The notes below the pieces were generated by a model. It did no database searches. It saw only the letters and a list, made by a program, of their open reading frames with translations, and was not told the DNA's origin. 64,000 nt of DNA from Comamonadaceae bacterium G21597-S1 (GTDB lineage Bacteria > Pseudomonadota > Gammaproteobacteria > Burkholderiales > Burkholderiaceae_C), in contig JAPWHR010000002.1 of NCBI GenBank assembly GCA_027214345.1, positions 512,301-576,300 of the forward strand, read 5' to 3'. Of the stretch, positions 38,953 to 48,972 are shown in pieces (the stretch's first letter is position 1; each line of letters opens with the position of its first letter). A program made the position numbers and the translations under genes.

Positions 38953-41494
38953 CAAGGCCGAACACCCCGACACGCTGGTGCTCTACCGCATGGGCGACTT
39001 CTACGAGTTGTTCTACGGCGATGCGGAAAAGGCCGCGCGGCTGCTCGACATCACGCTGACCCGGCGCGGCCAGTCCGCCGGCGAGCCGGTGGTGATGGCC
39101 GGCGTGCCGTTCCACTCGGTCGAGTCCTACCTGTCACGGCTGATCAAGCTCGGGGAATCGGTGGCGATCTGCGAGCAGGTGGGCGACGTGGCCACGGCCA
39201 AGGGTCCGGTCGAACGCAAGGTGGTGCGCGTGATCACTCCGGGCACCTTGACCGACGCCGAACTGCTGTCCGACAAGTCCGAGTCCGTGCTGATGGCGGT
39301 GCACCAGGGGCCACGCAACCAGTGCGGGCTGGCCTGGTTCAGCGTGACGCAGGCTCAGCTGCAGTTCGCGCAGTGCGCGCCGGACGCGGTCGGCGACTGG
39401 ATTGCCCGGGTCGGCCCGAGCGAGCTCATCTACGGCGCCGGCGTCACGCCCGCGTTCGAGACCCGGCTCAGGAACTGGTGCGCCACGCACGCGGTCGCCG
39501 CGACGACCCGCGCGCACTGGCAGTTCGACCCGGCGCTGGGGCTGCGCAAGCTGCTGGAACTGTTCAGGGTCGCCAGCCTCGCGGCCTGGGACGCGCAGGA
39601 GCTGCCGCTGGCGCACGCCGCCGCCGCAGCCTTGCTCGGTTATGCGGAACACACGCAAGGCCGGCCGCTGAGCCATGTGCAGGGCATCCAGGTGCAGCGC
39701 CAGGATGATCTGGTGCAATTGCCGCTGGCGACCCGGCGCAACCTCGAGCTGACACACACCTTGCGCGGCGACACCGCACCAACGCTGTTCTCGCTGCTCG
39801 ACACCTGCCTGACCGGCATGGGCAGCCGCCTGCTCAGGCACTGGCTGCTCGAACCGCGGCGCGAGCGCAGCGTGGCAAGCCAGCGGCTGGACGCGATCAC
39901 CAGGCTGCGCTCAGGCCCCTGGCAGGAACTGCGCGCCGCGATCAAGGGCAGCACCGACATCGAACGCATCAGCGCGCGCATCGCCTTGCGCCAGGTGCGT
40001 CCGCGCGAACTGGTGGCCTTGCAGGCCACGCTGGACAAGACGACGCAACTCGCGCCCCTGGTGCTGGGTCTCGATGGCTGGCTGGTCCAGCTCGGCCAGG
40101 CCTTGGCGCCCCCGGCGGGTTGCCCCGAGTTGCTGCGCGCCGCGATCCAGGAAACACCGGCCGCACTGGTGCGCGACGGCGGCGTCATCGCCACCGGCTT
40201 CGACGCCGAGCTCGACGAGTTGCGCGCAATCCAGGACAACTGCGACGGCTTCCTGCTCGAGCTGGAGCAGCGCGAGCGCGCGCGCACCGGCATCGCCAAC
40301 CTGCGCGTGCAGTTCAACAAGGTGCACGGCTTCTACATCGAGGTCACCCAAGGCCAGGCCGACAAGGTGCCGGACGACTACCGGCGGCGCCAGACGCTGA
40401 AGAACGCCGAGCGTTTCATCACGCCCGAACTCAAGGCCTTCGAGGACAAGGCGCTCAGCGCCCAGGAACGCGCGCAGGCGCGCGAGAAGTATCTGTACGA
40501 GCAGTTGCTCGACCAGTTGCAGGCCCATGTGCCGACCTTGACGGCGATCGCGCAGGCGCTGGCGACACTCGATGCGCTGGGCGCCTTGTGCGAACGTTCG
40601 CTGACGCTGGACTGGTGCGCACCGCAGTTCGCCAACGACCCGTGCATCGAGATCACCGCCGGCCGCCACCCGGTGGTGCAGGCCCGGCTGGCCGAGACCA
40701 GCGCCGGCAGCTTCATCGCCAACAACACCAGCCTGAATGCGCGCACGCGCATGCTGATCATCACCGGCCCGAACATGGGCGGCAAGTCGACCTACATGCG
40801 CCAGATTGCCGTCATCGTGCTGCTGGCCTGCGTCGGCAGCTACGTGCCGGCGGCCAGTTGCCGCATCGGCCCGATCGACGCCATCCACACCCGCATCGGC
40901 GCCGCCGACGACCTGGCCAACGCCCAGTCGACCTTCATGCTGGAGATGACCGAGGCGGCTCAGATCCTGCACAGCGCAACAAGGCACTCGCTGGTGCTGA
41001 TGGACGAAATCGGCCGCGGCACCTCGACCTTCGACGGCCTGGCACTGGCCTCGGCCATCGCCAGCCACCTGCACGGCAAGTCGCAGGCGTTCACCTTGTT
41101 CGCGACGCACTACTTCGAACTCACCGCGTTCCCGGCCGACCACAAGGGTGCCGCCAACGTGCACGTCAGCGCCGCGGAATCGGGCCGCGACATCGTGTTC
41201 CTGCACGAGGTGCAGGCCGGGCCGGCGAGCCGCAGCTACGGCATCCAGGTCGCGCGCCTGGCCGGCATGCCGGCGGCGGTGCTGAACCAGGCGCAACACG
41301 CGCTGGGCGCGCTGGAGGACAACGCCAGCGCGAGCCGGGCCCAGGTCGACCTGTTCGCGGCACCGCCGGCGGCCAGTGCGCCCCAGGCCAGTGCCGTCGA
41401 GACGGAACTCGCGCGCATCGACCCGGATGCGCTGAGTCCGCGCGAGGCGCTGGAGGTGTTGTACGCGCTGAAGAAGAAGGCCGGCGACGCCTGA
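38870..41494 (+). CDS. mutS: DNA mismatch repair protein MutS
   Basis: An 874-aa protein from ATG 38870, close to the family's usual 850-880 residues; a longer in-frame start at 38615 adds non-homologous residues. N-terminal mismatch domain '[20 protein letters not shown]' has the Phe-x-Glu of mismatch reading. Connector, core and clamp follow, then the ATPase with Walker A '[17 protein letters not shown]', '[14 protein letters not shown]' and '[18 protein letters not shown]'. It recognises base mismatches and recruits MutL. The C-terminal dimer region ends '[17 protein letters not shown]'. A 15-bp palindrome follows the stop. Confidence 0.97.
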   Translation: MRPDTSTPPVPEADLPAHTPMMQQYLRIKAEHPDTLVLYRMGDFYELFYGDAEKAARLLDITLTRRGQSAGEPVVMAGVPFHSVESYLSRLIKLGESVAICEQVGDVATAKGPVERKVVRVITPGTLTDAELLSDKSESVLMAVHQGPRNQCGLAWFSVTQAQLQFAQCAPDAVGDWIARVGPSELIYGAGVTPAFETRLRNWCATHAVAATTRAHWQFDPALGLRKLLELFRVASLAAWDAQELPLAHAAAAALLGYAEHTQGRPLSHVQGIQVQRQDDLVQLPLATRRNLELTHTLRGDTAPTLFSLLDTCLTGMGSRLLRHWLLEPRRERSVASQRLDAITRLRSGPWQELRAAIKGSTDIERISARIALRQVRPRELVALQATLDKTTQLAPLVLGLDGWLVQLGQALAPPAGCPELLRAAIQETPAALVRDGGVIATGFDAELDELRAIQDNCDGFLLELEQRERARTGIANLRVQFNKVHGFYIEVTQGQADKVPDDYRRRQTLKNAERFITPELKAFEDKALSAQERAQAREKYLYEQLLDQLQAHVPTLTAIAQALATLDALGALCERSLTLDWCAPQFANDPCIEITAGRHPVVQARLAETSAGSFIANNTSLNARTRMLIITGPNMGGKSTYMRQIAVIVLLACVGSYVPAASCRIGPIDAIHTRIGAADDLANAQSTFMLEMTEAAQILHSATRHSLVLMDEIGRGTSTFDGLALASAIASHLHGKSQAFTLFATHYFELTAFPADHKGAANVHVSAAESGRDIVFLHEVQAGPASRSYGIQVARLAGMPAAVLNQAQHALGALEDNASASRAQVDLFAAPPAASAPQASAVETELARIDPDALSPREALEVLYALKKKAGDA

Positions 41495-41579
41495 CGACCG
41501 GGTCGTCCGTCCCGCGGCGGTATGCACGCCCGCACGCCGGGCACGCGTTGCGATGCCGTTCGCGCGTTGCCGTCGGGCC

Positions 41580-42881
41580 TTACTGGATGATCAGGTCCGG
41601 CAGCCAGGTGGCCAGCCACGGGAACAGGCAGATCAGCAGCAGCCGGAAACAATCGGCCACCGCAAACGGCACGATGCCCCGCACCACGGTGGCCATCGGC
41701 AGATTGCCCACGCCCTGGATCACGAACAGGTTGATGCCCACCGGCGGCACGATCATGCCGATCTCGCACACCGTCACCAGCATCACGCCGAACCAGATCG
41801 GGTCGAACCCCAGGCTGGTGACGAGCTGGAACACCGGCGCCACGGTCAGCAGGATCATCGAGATCTCGTCCATCAGCGCGCCCAGGACGACATAGAACAC
41901 CATCAGAATGAACATCACCACCCAGCGGTTCAGCCCCAGGTGGTTGATCCAGTCGAGCAGGGCGTCGGTCAGCCCGGTGGTCTCGATGAAGAAGTTGAAG
42001 ATGCCCGCGCCGATCAGGATCATGAAGATCATGCCGGTGGTGGTCGCGGTCTCGGACAACGACGACTTGAAATTCGCCAGCGTCAGCGTGCCCGACAACC
42101 AGGACACCAGCAAGGCACCGAAGGCACCGACCGCGGCCGCCTCGGTGGGCGAGAACAGGCCGGTGTACATGCCGCCCAGCACGACGATGAACAGCAGCAG
42201 CACCTTCCAGATGCCGGCCAGCGCGCGCAGCCGCTCGGACCAGGTGTGGTGCGGGCCGGCCGGCCCGGCCTTGGGATCGCGGCCAACCGAGAAACGCACT
42301 GCCCCCAGGTACAGCAACATGCCGACGATGCCCGGCAGGATGCCGGAGAGGAACAACTTGCCGATGGACTGTTCGGTCATCAGCCCGTAGATCAGGAACA
42401 GGATGGACGGCGGGATCATCACGCCCAGCGTGCCGCCGGCGGCCACCGACGCCGACGCCAGCGCGTCCGAATACCCCAGCCGCTTCATCTCGGGCAGCGC
42501 CACCCGGCCCATCGTCGCGGCGGTGGCGATACCCGAGCCGCAGATTGCGCCGAAGATGGTGCAGGCTCCGATGGTCGCCATCGCCATGCCGCCACGCACC
42601 TGGCCGATCAGCGCCGCGACGAAGCTGTACAACGAGCGCGACAGGCCGGCATGGGCGGCGAACACCCCCATCGCCACGAACAGCGGCACGATGGACAGGG
42701 AATACGGGAACGCCGCCTCGAACGCCGAGCGGCCGAGCATGAAGCCGGCGGCGCTCCAGCCGGTGGTGTAGGTCACGCCGAGCACGCCGACCACCCCCAT
42801 GGCCACGGCCACCGGCATGCGCAGCATGATCAGCGCGATGACCACGCAAAAGCCGGACAGGCCGAGTGCGGCGCCGGTCAT
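41580..42881 (-). CDS. dctM: TRAP transporter large permease (DctM type)
   Basis: A 433-aa permease with about twelve hydrophobic segments. Motifs are 'AFEAAFPYSLSIVPLFVAMG', 'IFGAICGSGIATAATMGRVA', 'ASASVAAGGTLGVMIPPSIL' and 'CEIGMIVPPVGINLFVIQGV'. It is the last gene of the operon beginning at 46907. Unusually, it is separated from dctQ (45366-45851) by a CoA ligase and a crotonase gene. It would import a carboxylate, probably the substrate of the ligase. Confidence 0.92.
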   Translation of the reverse strand: MTGAALGLSGFCVVIALIMLRMPVAVAMGVVGVLGVTYTTGWSAAGFMLGRSAFEAAFPYSLSIVPLFVAMGVFAAHAGLSRSLYSFVAALIGQVRGGMAMATIGACTIFGAICGSGIATAATMGRVALPEMKRLGYSDALASASVAAGGTLGVMIPPSILFLIYGLMTEQSIGKLFLSGILPGIVGMLLYLGAVRFSVGRDPKAGPAGPHHTWSERLRALAGIWKVLLLFIVVLGGMYTGLFSPTEAAAVGAFGALLVSWLSGTLTLANFKSSLSETATTTGMIFMILIGAGIFNFFIETTGLTDALLDWINHLGLNRWVVMFILMVFYVVLGALMDEISMILLTVAPVFQLVTSLGFDPIWFGVMLVTVCEIGMIVPPVGINLFVIQGVGNLPMATVVRGIVPFAVADCFRLLLICLFPWLATWLPDLIIQ

Positions 42882-42960
42882 CGCCGGCCGTCCTGCCGCA
42901 ACATCGCCGCGCTTCGACGGCCTGCAAAGACAGCGGATGGGCGCACGTGCCGGCGCAGGC

Positions 42961-43779
42961 TCACAGGCTGCAGTCCGGGTTGAAGTCCGGCTTGCGGCGT
43001 TCGCGATGGCTAGCCACGCCCTCGTGCACGTCCGGCCCGGCGAACCCCATGAACTCCAGCGCCAGCGAACTGTCGAAGGTCGGGCCCATCATGCGCAACC
43101 AGTTGTTGAGCGCGTACTTGGTCCAGCGGATCGCGGTCTGCGACCCCATGGTCAGCCGGGTGGCAAGCTCGAACGCCTTGTCGCGCAACTGGTCGTCGTC
43201 GACGGCGAGCGCCACCAGGCCGATGCGCTCGGCCTCCTCGCCGCTGAGCGGTTCGCAGAGCATCAGGTAATACTTGGCCTTGGCCATGCCGCACAGAAGC
43301 GGCCAGATGATGGCGGCATGGTCGCCGGCCGCAACACCGAGCCGGGTGTGGCCGTCGACGATTTTCGCGCTGCGCGCGGCGATCGGGATGTCCGCCAGCA
43401 GCCCTGCCACCAGACCGGCACCCACGGCCGGGCCGTGCATCGCCGAGACGATGGGCTTGTCGCAGTTGATGACGTTGTAGACCAGGTCGCGCGCCTCCTT
43501 CCAGACCCGGGTGCGCACCGCGAAGTCGCGGGCCATGTCCTCGACCAGGCCGAAGTCGCCACCCGCGGAAAAGCCCTTGCCTTCGCCGCGCAGCAGCACC
43601 GCGTGCACGTCCGGGTCGTCGCCGATGTCGCGCCAGATGTCCGACAGTTCCTTGTGGCCGGAATGGTCGGCCGTGGCAAGCTTGCCGGGCCCGCCCATGA
43701 CGACTTCGAGCACCCCCCTTTTGGCGTCGATGGCGTGGCGGGTGATGGTCAGGCTGTGGTATTTGTCGTAGCGGCTCAT
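42961..43779 (-). CDS. Enoyl-CoA hydratase/isomerase family protein with altered active site
   Basis: A 272-aa crotonase-fold protein starting at 43779, overlapping the ligase stop by 4 bp. First oxyanion motif '[20 protein letters not shown]' and '[20 protein letters not shown]' are typical. The catalytic region reads '[20 protein letters not shown]', where classical hydratases have Glu residues; here the aligned positions are His/Thr and Asp. The reaction may therefore differ from simple hydration. Context (CoA ligase, TRAP importer) places it in degradation of an imported acid after CoA activation. Confidence 0.87.
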   Translation of the reverse strand: MSRYDKYHSLTITRHAIDAKRGVLEVVMGGPGKLATADHSGHKELSDIWRDIGDDPDVHAVLLRGEGKGFSAGGDFGLVEDMARDFAVRTRVWKEARDLVYNVINCDKPIVSAMHGPAVGAGLVAGLLADIPIAARSAKIVDGHTRLGVAAGDHAAIIWPLLCGMAKAKYYLMLCEPLSGEEAERIGLVALAVDDDQLRDKAFELATRLTMGSQTAIRWTKYALNNWLRMMGPTFDSSLALEFMGFAGPDVHEGVASHRERRKPDFNPDCSL

Positions 43780-45362
43780 AACTTCTTGGTGCGCCCTTGC
43801 CAGAAGGGCTGCTTGAGGATGTTTTTCTGGATCTTGCCGATCGGCGTCTTCGGGAACTCGGTGACGAAACGGATCAACCGCGGGCGCTTGTGGCGCGCCA
43901 GGTGTGCCTCGACATGCGCCAGCACCTGCGCCTCGTCCAGCGAAGCACCGGGCTTGAGCAGCAGGAAGGCGGCCGGCAGCTCGCCGAACTTGGCATCGGG
44001 CACGCCGAACACCGCGCATTCCGCCACCTGCGGCAACTGGTACAGCACGTCCTCGATCTCCTTCGGGTAGACGTTCTCGCCACCGGAGATCAGCATGTCC
44101 TTGGCGCGGTCGACCAGCGTCACGAAACCGTCGGCATCGATGGTGCCGACGTCACCGGTGAAACCCCAGCCCGGCAGGCGATCGGGAAACTTGTAGAACG
44201 CGGCGGTCTGCTCGGGTTCGTTGTAATACGCCAGCATCAGGTTGTCGCCGCGCGAGGCGATCTCGCCGAGTTCGCCCGGCGCCACCGGGGCACCCTGCTG
44301 GTCGAACAGGCCGATGTCGACGTTGAACGCCTGGCGGCCGATGCTGCCCAGGTGCTGGGCAAGATTCCAGTGGCGCAAGGCGGTGAGCACCCCCATCTCG
44401 CTTTGCCCGTAGATCTGCGTGAGGAGCAGGTTCGGCAGCTTTTTCTGCAGTTCCAGCTGCACCCAGTCGGGCATGGGCGCACCGGCAAACGACAGCTTGC
44501 GCCAGCTCGCCAGCGCCGCGGCGTCGAAGGCGGCATGCGTGACCAGCGTATTGGCCTGCGTGGGCACCATGAAGGCGGCCGTGACCGCGTCGCGCTTGCA
44601 GGTGGCCATGAACTTCTCTGGCGACCAGGGTGTGACGAACGTGACCGTGGCGCCGACCAGCATGGCCGGCTGGAACATGATGTTCAACGCCGCCACATGG
44701 AACATCGGCGTGACGATCGCCACCACGTCGCGCTCGTCCAGCGCCTCCTCGACCACCACGGTGTGCGCCGTCACCGCACGCGCCCGGTGCGAACACAATA
44801 CGCCCTTGGGCCGGCCCGTGGTGCCGCCGGTATAGGTCATGCAGAACGCATCGTTCTCGTCCAGCGCCACGCCCGGGTCGTCGGCCGCATGCCCAGCCAG
44901 GAAGCCATCGAAGCCGCGGGGTGACGGCAGGTCGGCGGGCCAGGCGGCATGCGCACCGTCGGCGGCCTCCGGGCTGTCGATGCGCACCACATGCGCGATC
45001 GCCGGGCATTGCGGCAGCACCTGGGCCAGCTTCTGGGCAAACATCGCATCGAACAACAACACCCGGGTATCGGCCTTGTGCAACACCCAGGCCAGTTCGT
45101 CCGGCGCATACAGCACCGACACGTTGACCAGCACCAGGCCGCTGCGCGCGGTACCGAAGAAGGCCACTGCGTATTCGGGCAGGTTGCGCGACACGATCGC
45201 CACCTTGGCACCCTTGGGCAGGCCCAGTTGCAGCAGCGCACGGGCGAACCGGTTGGCCGCCGCGTCGAGTTCGGCGTAGCTCAGCCGCGCGGCATCGCGG
45301 ATCACCGCCGCCTTGTGCGGGAACCGCTCGGCCGAACGGCGCAACATGTCACCGGTCAGCAT
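43776..45362 (-). CDS. Acyl-CoA synthetase (AMP-forming)
   Basis: A 528-aa ANL-superfamily ligase. P-loop '[20 protein letters not shown]', 'QIYGQSEMG' (A5 motif), '[20 protein letters not shown]', the hinge '[20 protein letters not shown]' and the C-terminal catalytic Lys in '[13 protein letters not shown]' are all present. It activates a carboxylic acid to its CoA thioester. It starts 3 bp before the dctQ stop region and overlaps the crotonase gene by 4 bp. Substrate not deducible: medium-chain or aromatic acids are both possible. Confidence 0.92.
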   Translation of the reverse strand: MLTGDMLRRSAERFPHKAAVIRDAARLSYAELDAAANRFARALLQLGLPKGAKVAIVSRNLPEYAVAFFGTARSGLVLVNVSVLYAPDELAWVLHKADTRVLLFDAMFAQKLAQVLPQCPAIAHVVRIDSPEAADGAHAAWPADLPSPRGFDGFLAGHAADDPGVALDENDAFCMTYTGGTTGRPKGVLCSHRARAVTAHTVVVEEALDERDVVAIVTPMFHVAALNIMFQPAMLVGATVTFVTPWSPEKFMATCKRDAVTAAFMVPTQANTLVTHAAFDAAALASWRKLSFAGAPMPDWVQLELQKKLPNLLLTQIYGQSEMGVLTALRHWNLAQHLGSIGRQAFNVDIGLFDQQGAPVAPGELGEIASRGDNLMLAYYNEPEQTAAFYKFPDRLPGWGFTGDVGTIDADGFVTLVDRAKDMLISGGENVYPKEIEDVLYQLPQVAECAVFGVPDAKFGELPAAFLLLKPGASLDEAQVLAHVEAHLARHKRPRLIRFVTEFPKTPIGKIQKNILKQPFWQGRTKKL

Positions 45363-45365
45363 GGC

Positions 45366-45851
45366 TCAGGCCGCGGGCTTGCATGCACACATCAGGTACG
45401 ACACGCTGAGCAACAGGCAGACCACGACCGACAGACCGCAGCCGAACAGCAGCGGCCCCCAGTACCAGGTCATCGGGATCGCGATGGTGTTCGAGGTGTC
45501 GCCGTTGGCCTGCGCCTGCCATGCGGCAACGCCCGCATACCAGGTCACCATGCCCATGAAGAACACGCCGCACAGATTCCACAGCGCCATCAGCCCGGCC
45601 CTGAGCCGCGCCGACAGGTGGTTGACGACGAAGTCGACGTCCACGTGCGCCTCGCGCGCGAACGTGTACGGGATACACAGGAAGGCGCAGGCCATGACGA
45701 GCAGTTGCGTCACGTCGACCATGCCCACGACATTGAGGCTGACGATGGGCCGGCTCGCGATGTCACCGACGTTGAGCGCCGCGCACAGGATCAGCAGGCA
45801 CACGCCCAACCACGCGCACCAGCGCGTGCCCGTACGAACCATGTCGGCCAT
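45366..45851 (-). CDS. dctQ: TRAP transporter small permease (DctQ type)
   Basis: A 161-aa membrane protein with four hydrophobic helices: 'WCAWLGVCLLILCAALNVGD', 'DVTQLLVMACAFLCIPYTFA', 'LMALWNLCGVFFMGMVTWYA' and 'PLLFGCGLSVVVCLLLSVSY'. 'REAHVDVDFVVNHLSARLRA' is the usual cytoplasmic loop. It starts 18 bp after the receptor gene stop and is followed at once by the CoA ligase. It works with DctM at 41580-42881. Confidence 0.87.
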   Translation of the reverse strand: MADMVRTGTRWCAWLGVCLLILCAALNVGDIASRPIVSLNVVGMVDVTQLLVMACAFLCIPYTFAREAHVDVDFVVNHLSARLRAGLMALWNLCGVFFMGMVTWYAGVAAWQAQANGDTSNTIAIPMTWYWGPLLFGCGLSVVVCLLLSVSYLMCACKPAA

Positions 45852-45869
45852 CGGCGCGGGCCCCGGGAA

Positions 45870-46907
45870 TCAGGCCTTCTGGTATTTGGCGACCTGACGC
45901 TGCATCTCGATGTAGATCTCGCGCGCGTTCGGTACACCCTGGCCTTCGAAATCGACCATGGCCTTGTTGTTCATGGGCACCAGCGTGCGCTCCCACTGCT
46001 CGCGCGCGGCCTTGTCCAGCGTGACGATGGTGCTGTTGCGCGCCAGCGCCGCGGCCTTGCCGGCCTTGTCCCACGAGTCCCACCAGCCCTGGACCTTTTT
46101 CAGCAAGGCCTCGCCGGACGCATCGTCGATGACCTTCTGCACGTCCTTGGGCAGGGAGTCGAACTTGCGCTGGTTCATGCCGTACCAGAACGAGGCCGTA
46201 TAGAGCTGCGCGTCGAGGTGGAACCTGGTGACCTCGTCGATCTTGAATGCGCGTACCGGATCCCATGGGAAGAGCGCGCCGTCGATGACGCCCTTTTGCA
46301 GGTTCTCGTACGCTTGCCCGGGGGGCATACCCACCGGCGTGGCGCCGAGGAACTCGAGCATCATCGAGATCGTCGGCGACGCCGTACGCAGGCGCAGGCC
46401 ACGCAGGTCCTCGGGTTTCTCGACACGTTTGTCCTTGGTATGGACCAGGCCGCCGTTGTGCGTCATCAGCACCAGCGGCTTGATGCCCTTGTAGTCGTCC
46501 TTCAGGTATTTCGGGTACAGGTTCCACAGGGCACGCGACCCGGCCTCGGCCGTCTTGACCAGGAAGGGCATCTCGATGATCAGGCTGCGGGTCATGCGAC
46601 CGCGCGGATTGCCACACAGGCCGAACGCGATGTCGGTGATGCCGTTGAGCACCTGGTCGAGCTGGTTCTGTGCCTGGCCCAGCGCGGAGTTGGCCGCCGA
46701 GATCTGGAACGTCACCGCACCATTGGTCCGGGTTTCGATCTCCTTGGCCCAGGGTGCGATGAACTCCGTCTGCAGCCCGTGCACGGCCGGTACGTAGTGC
46801 GAGATCTTGAGGTTGATCGTGCGCTGGGCACCGACCAGGGTGGGAAAACCGGCAACGGCGCTGGCTGCACCAGCGAACGTCAGAAAACGGCGACGAATCA
46901 GGCTCAT
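45870..46907 (-). CDS. dctP: TRAP transporter solute receptor (DctP type)
   Basis: A 345-aa periplasmic receptor starting at 46907 (MSLIRRRFLTFAGAASAVAG), preceded by CAAGGAGACACGC. The signal has a twin-Arg-like RRRF motif and is cut after VGAQ. Mature motifs are 'INLKISHYVPAVHGLQTEF', 'DQVLNGITDIAFGLCGNPRG' and 'DLRGLRLRTASPTISMMLEF'. The last includes the conserved Arg that binds the ligand carboxylate. It is the first gene of the five-gene operon and delivers the acid to DctQM. Confidence 0.91.
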   Translation of the reverse strand: MSLIRRRFLTFAGAASAVAGFPTLVGAQRTINLKISHYVPAVHGLQTEFIAPWAKEIETRTNGAVTFQISAANSALGQAQNQLDQVLNGITDIAFGLCGNPRGRMTRSLIIEMPFLVKTAEAGSRALWNLYPKYLKDDYKGIKPLVLMTHNGGLVHTKDKRVEKPEDLRGLRLRTASPTISMMLEFLGATPVGMPPGQAYENLQKGVIDGALFPWDPVRAFKIDEVTRFHLDAQLYTASFWYGMNQRKFDSLPKDVQKVIDDASGEALLKKVQGWWDSWDKAGKAAALARNSTIVTLDKAAREQWERTLVPMNNKAMVDFEGQGVPNAREIYIEMQRQVAKYQKA

Positions 46908-47248
46908 GCGTGTCTCCTTGCTTTGGTTCCTAATCATTATGCATCGGCTTTGGCGCCATGGGCCGGCTTTTGCCAGCCCCTGCGTCACCGAATCCGGATC
47001 GGTAAGCGACCGTAGCGCCGCGTCAGCAAATACAGCATATCGCAAGCCGATGTGTCCATCGCCCCGGGCAGCGGCGCCCATCGGCAATTCCGGTCGGAAT
47101 CGTCCGACATCCGGAACTCGCCGCGGCCGATGGCCGGTCCCCCGCGACCGCGAGAAGATGACTGCCATGGAGCGTGCACCGCGATGCCGGTTCTGCGGCC
47201 CGCAGGCACAACTCCATACCGTGTCTTTCAACCAGGGAGTAACAACAC
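46908..47248. other. Divergent intergenic region
   Basis: 341 bp between the TRAP receptor gene (minus) and the 257-aa protein gene (plus). An AT-rich patch near 46930-46945 fits a promoter for the TRAP operon. At the plus-strand end AGGGAGTAACAACAC forms the ribosome site of the next gene. No other gene or repeat is seen. Confidence 0.5.
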
Positions 47249-48022
47249 ATGAAAACCATCCATACCATCCGGGCCATCCTGGCCACCACAGCCGCGGCCT
47301 TCGTCGTGCTGCCGACATGGGCGGCGGGCACCGACGGCGGCAAGACCGCCGCAGGCGCTTCGGCCACCGCGCCGAACAACATCACCGCCTACAGCGACCG
47401 TGAACGCATGACCTTGTGGACCGACGAGAAACAACGCCTGGAGTCGGCTCTGGCCACCGGGCACAGCAAGGCCGACTACCTGAAGTCGCTGGCCGACAAC
47501 GGGTATACCGTGACCTCGATCAACGCCGACAAGAAGGACTACCTCGAATACGAGGTCGTCAAGAACACCAATTCCTACGAGGTGCAGATCGAACTCGACA
47601 AGGCCGGCAAGGGCAAGGACGTCAAGGTCGAATCCAACATCTGGCGCGCCGACGCCACCAAGAGCGTGCTGCGCGGCAACCGCATGGAGCAGCCGCCGCG
47701 CTACGTGGCCAGCAACTCGGCCTACAGCGACAGCCCGCGCATGGCGCGGTACAACACCGAGACGGAGAAACTCGAGAAGGCCTTGGCCGAGGGCAAGCCG
47801 CTGGCCGCCTACACCGCCGACCTGAAGAAGATGGGTTACCAGATCACGTCGACCAACGACCGCGACAAGGACTATGTCGAGATGGAAATCGTCAAGGGTC
47901 AATCCACGTATGAAGTCCAGATCGACCTCGACGATGCCGGCAAGGCCAGCATGGTCGACGTGACCGCCAACATGTGGCAGTCCGACGAAACCGAGAAGGC
48001 GCTGGAGAAGAACCGCCGGTAA
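47249..48022 (+). CDS. Periplasmic protein with two tandem copies of one domain (function unknown)
   Basis: A 257-aa protein with signal peptide 'TIRAILATTAAAFVVLPTWA', cleaved near residue 26. The mature part holds two similar units of about 95 residues. Unit 1 has 'ITAYSDRERMTLWTDEKQRL', 'DNGYTVTSINADKKDYLEY' and 'SYEVQIELDKAGKGKDVKV'. Unit 2 has 'SAYSDSPRMARYNTETEKLE', 'KMGYQITSTNDRDKDYVEM' and 'TYEVQIDLDDAGKASMVDV'. Each unit resembles a PepSY-like alpha-beta fold. The product is secreted, acidic and lysine-rich. No function can be assigned; PepSY-like domains often regulate proteases or bind metal-linked partners. Confidence 0.85.
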   Translation: MKTIHTIRAILATTAAAFVVLPTWAAGTDGGKTAAGASATAPNNITAYSDRERMTLWTDEKQRLESALATGHSKADYLKSLADNGYTVTSINADKKDYLEYEVVKNTNSYEVQIELDKAGKGKDVKVESNIWRADATKSVLRGNRMEQPPRYVASNSAYSDSPRMARYNTETEKLEKALAEGKPLAAYTADLKKMGYQITSTNDRDKDYVEMEIVKGQSTYEVQIDLDDAGKASMVDVTANMWQSDETEKALEKNRR

Positions 48023-48074
48023 GGCGGTCCGTGCCCGGCGGGCCCGCCCGCTTGGTACCATTGCGACCGGTTTG

Positions 48075-48114
48075 CCGGTGCCGGCGGGGCGACCCGTCGG
48101 CACCGGCTTCTTTG
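48075..48114 (+). terminator. Terminator-like hairpin before the Anbu gene
   Basis: A perfect 9-bp stem CCGGTGCCG/CGGCACCGG with a 14-nt loop is followed by CTTCTTTG. It lies 50 bp after the 257-aa protein stop and 38 bp before the Anbu start. Confidence 0.6.
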
Positions 48115-48144
48115 CAACTCCAGCGCGTGCCTGCGCGCCCCGCC

Positions 48145-48972
48145 ATGACCTACTGCGTCGCCATCAAACTCAATGCCGGACTGGTCTTCCTGTCCGACTC
48201 CCGCACAAACGCCGGGCTCGACCAGATCAGCACCTTTCGCAAGATCATCGTCTACGAACGCTCCGACGACCGTTTCATCGTCCTGCTGACCGCCGGCAAC
48301 CTGAGCATCTCGCAGTCGGTGCGCGAGATCCTGCAGATCGAACGGCTGAAGGAGGACGGCGATGCCGAACCGCTGACGATCTGGAACGCCACCAGCATGT
48401 TCGACGTGGCCCGCGTGCTGGGCGCGGCCATCCGCCGCGTGCACCAGCGCGACGGCGAGTCGCTGAAGCAGTCCGGCGTCGAATTCAATGTCTCGATGCT
48501 CATCGGCGGGCAGATCCGCGGCGAGTCGATGCGGCTGTTCCAGGTCTACTCGGCCGGCAACTTCATCGAGGCCACGCCAGAGACACCGTATTTCCAGATC
48601 GGCGAATCCAAATACGGCAAGCCGGTGCTCGACCGCGTGATCACGCCGCAGACACCGCTGAACGAAGCCGCCAAGTGCGCACTGGTGTCGATGGACTCCA
48701 CGCTCAAGTCCAACCTCTCGGTCGGATTGCCGCTGGACATGGTGGTCTACGAAGCCGACCGGTTCCAGACCGACAAGATCGTCTGCATCGACGAGAACAA
48801 CCCCTACTACCAGATGATGCACAACAACTGGGGCAGCAAGCTGCGCGAGGTGTTCGACAGCATCGAGGATCCGATGTGGCAAGGCGAGCAGACCGACATT
48901 CCGCTGATGGTCGAGGCCTCCCGCAACCATCCGCTCAAGAAGATCCGCAACCCGCAAGAAAAGCTGGTCTGA
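48145..48972 (+). CDS. Anbu (proteasome-related peptidase)
   Basis: A 275-aa Ntn-hydrolase of the Anbu (ancestral beta subunit) family. It starts at 48145 as M-T-Y-C-V-A-I-K, which puts the predicted catalytic Thr at position 2 after Met removal; a longer frame upstream would bury it. 'GLVFLSDSRTNAGLDQISTF' holds the active-site Asp/Arg region, and a Lys follows at 'TFRKIIVYE'. Anbu assembles into open ring or helix structures related to HslV and 20S proteasomes. The usual partner genes (ATP-grasp, alpha-E, transglutaminase-like) are absent; instead an alpha/beta hydrolase overlaps its stop by 1 bp. Confidence 0.9.
   Translation: MTYCVAIKLNAGLVFLSDSRTNAGLDQISTFRKIIVYERSDDRFIVLLTAGNLSISQSVREILQIERLKEDGDAEPLTIWNATSMFDVARVLGAAIRRVHQRDGESLKQSGVEFNVSMLIGGQIRGESMRLFQVYSAGNFIEATPETPYFQIGESKYGKPVLDRVITPQTPLNEAAKCALVSMDSTLKSNLSVGLPLDMVVYEADRFQTDKIVCIDENNPYYQMMHNNWGSKLREVFDSIEDPMWQGEQTDIPLMVEASRNHPLKKIRNPQEKLV

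Noticed and set aside
41493-41507. GACGACC-G-GGTCGTC palindrome as mutS terminator
   Set aside because: The loop is a single base and no T tract follows. It may be chance in GC-rich DNA.
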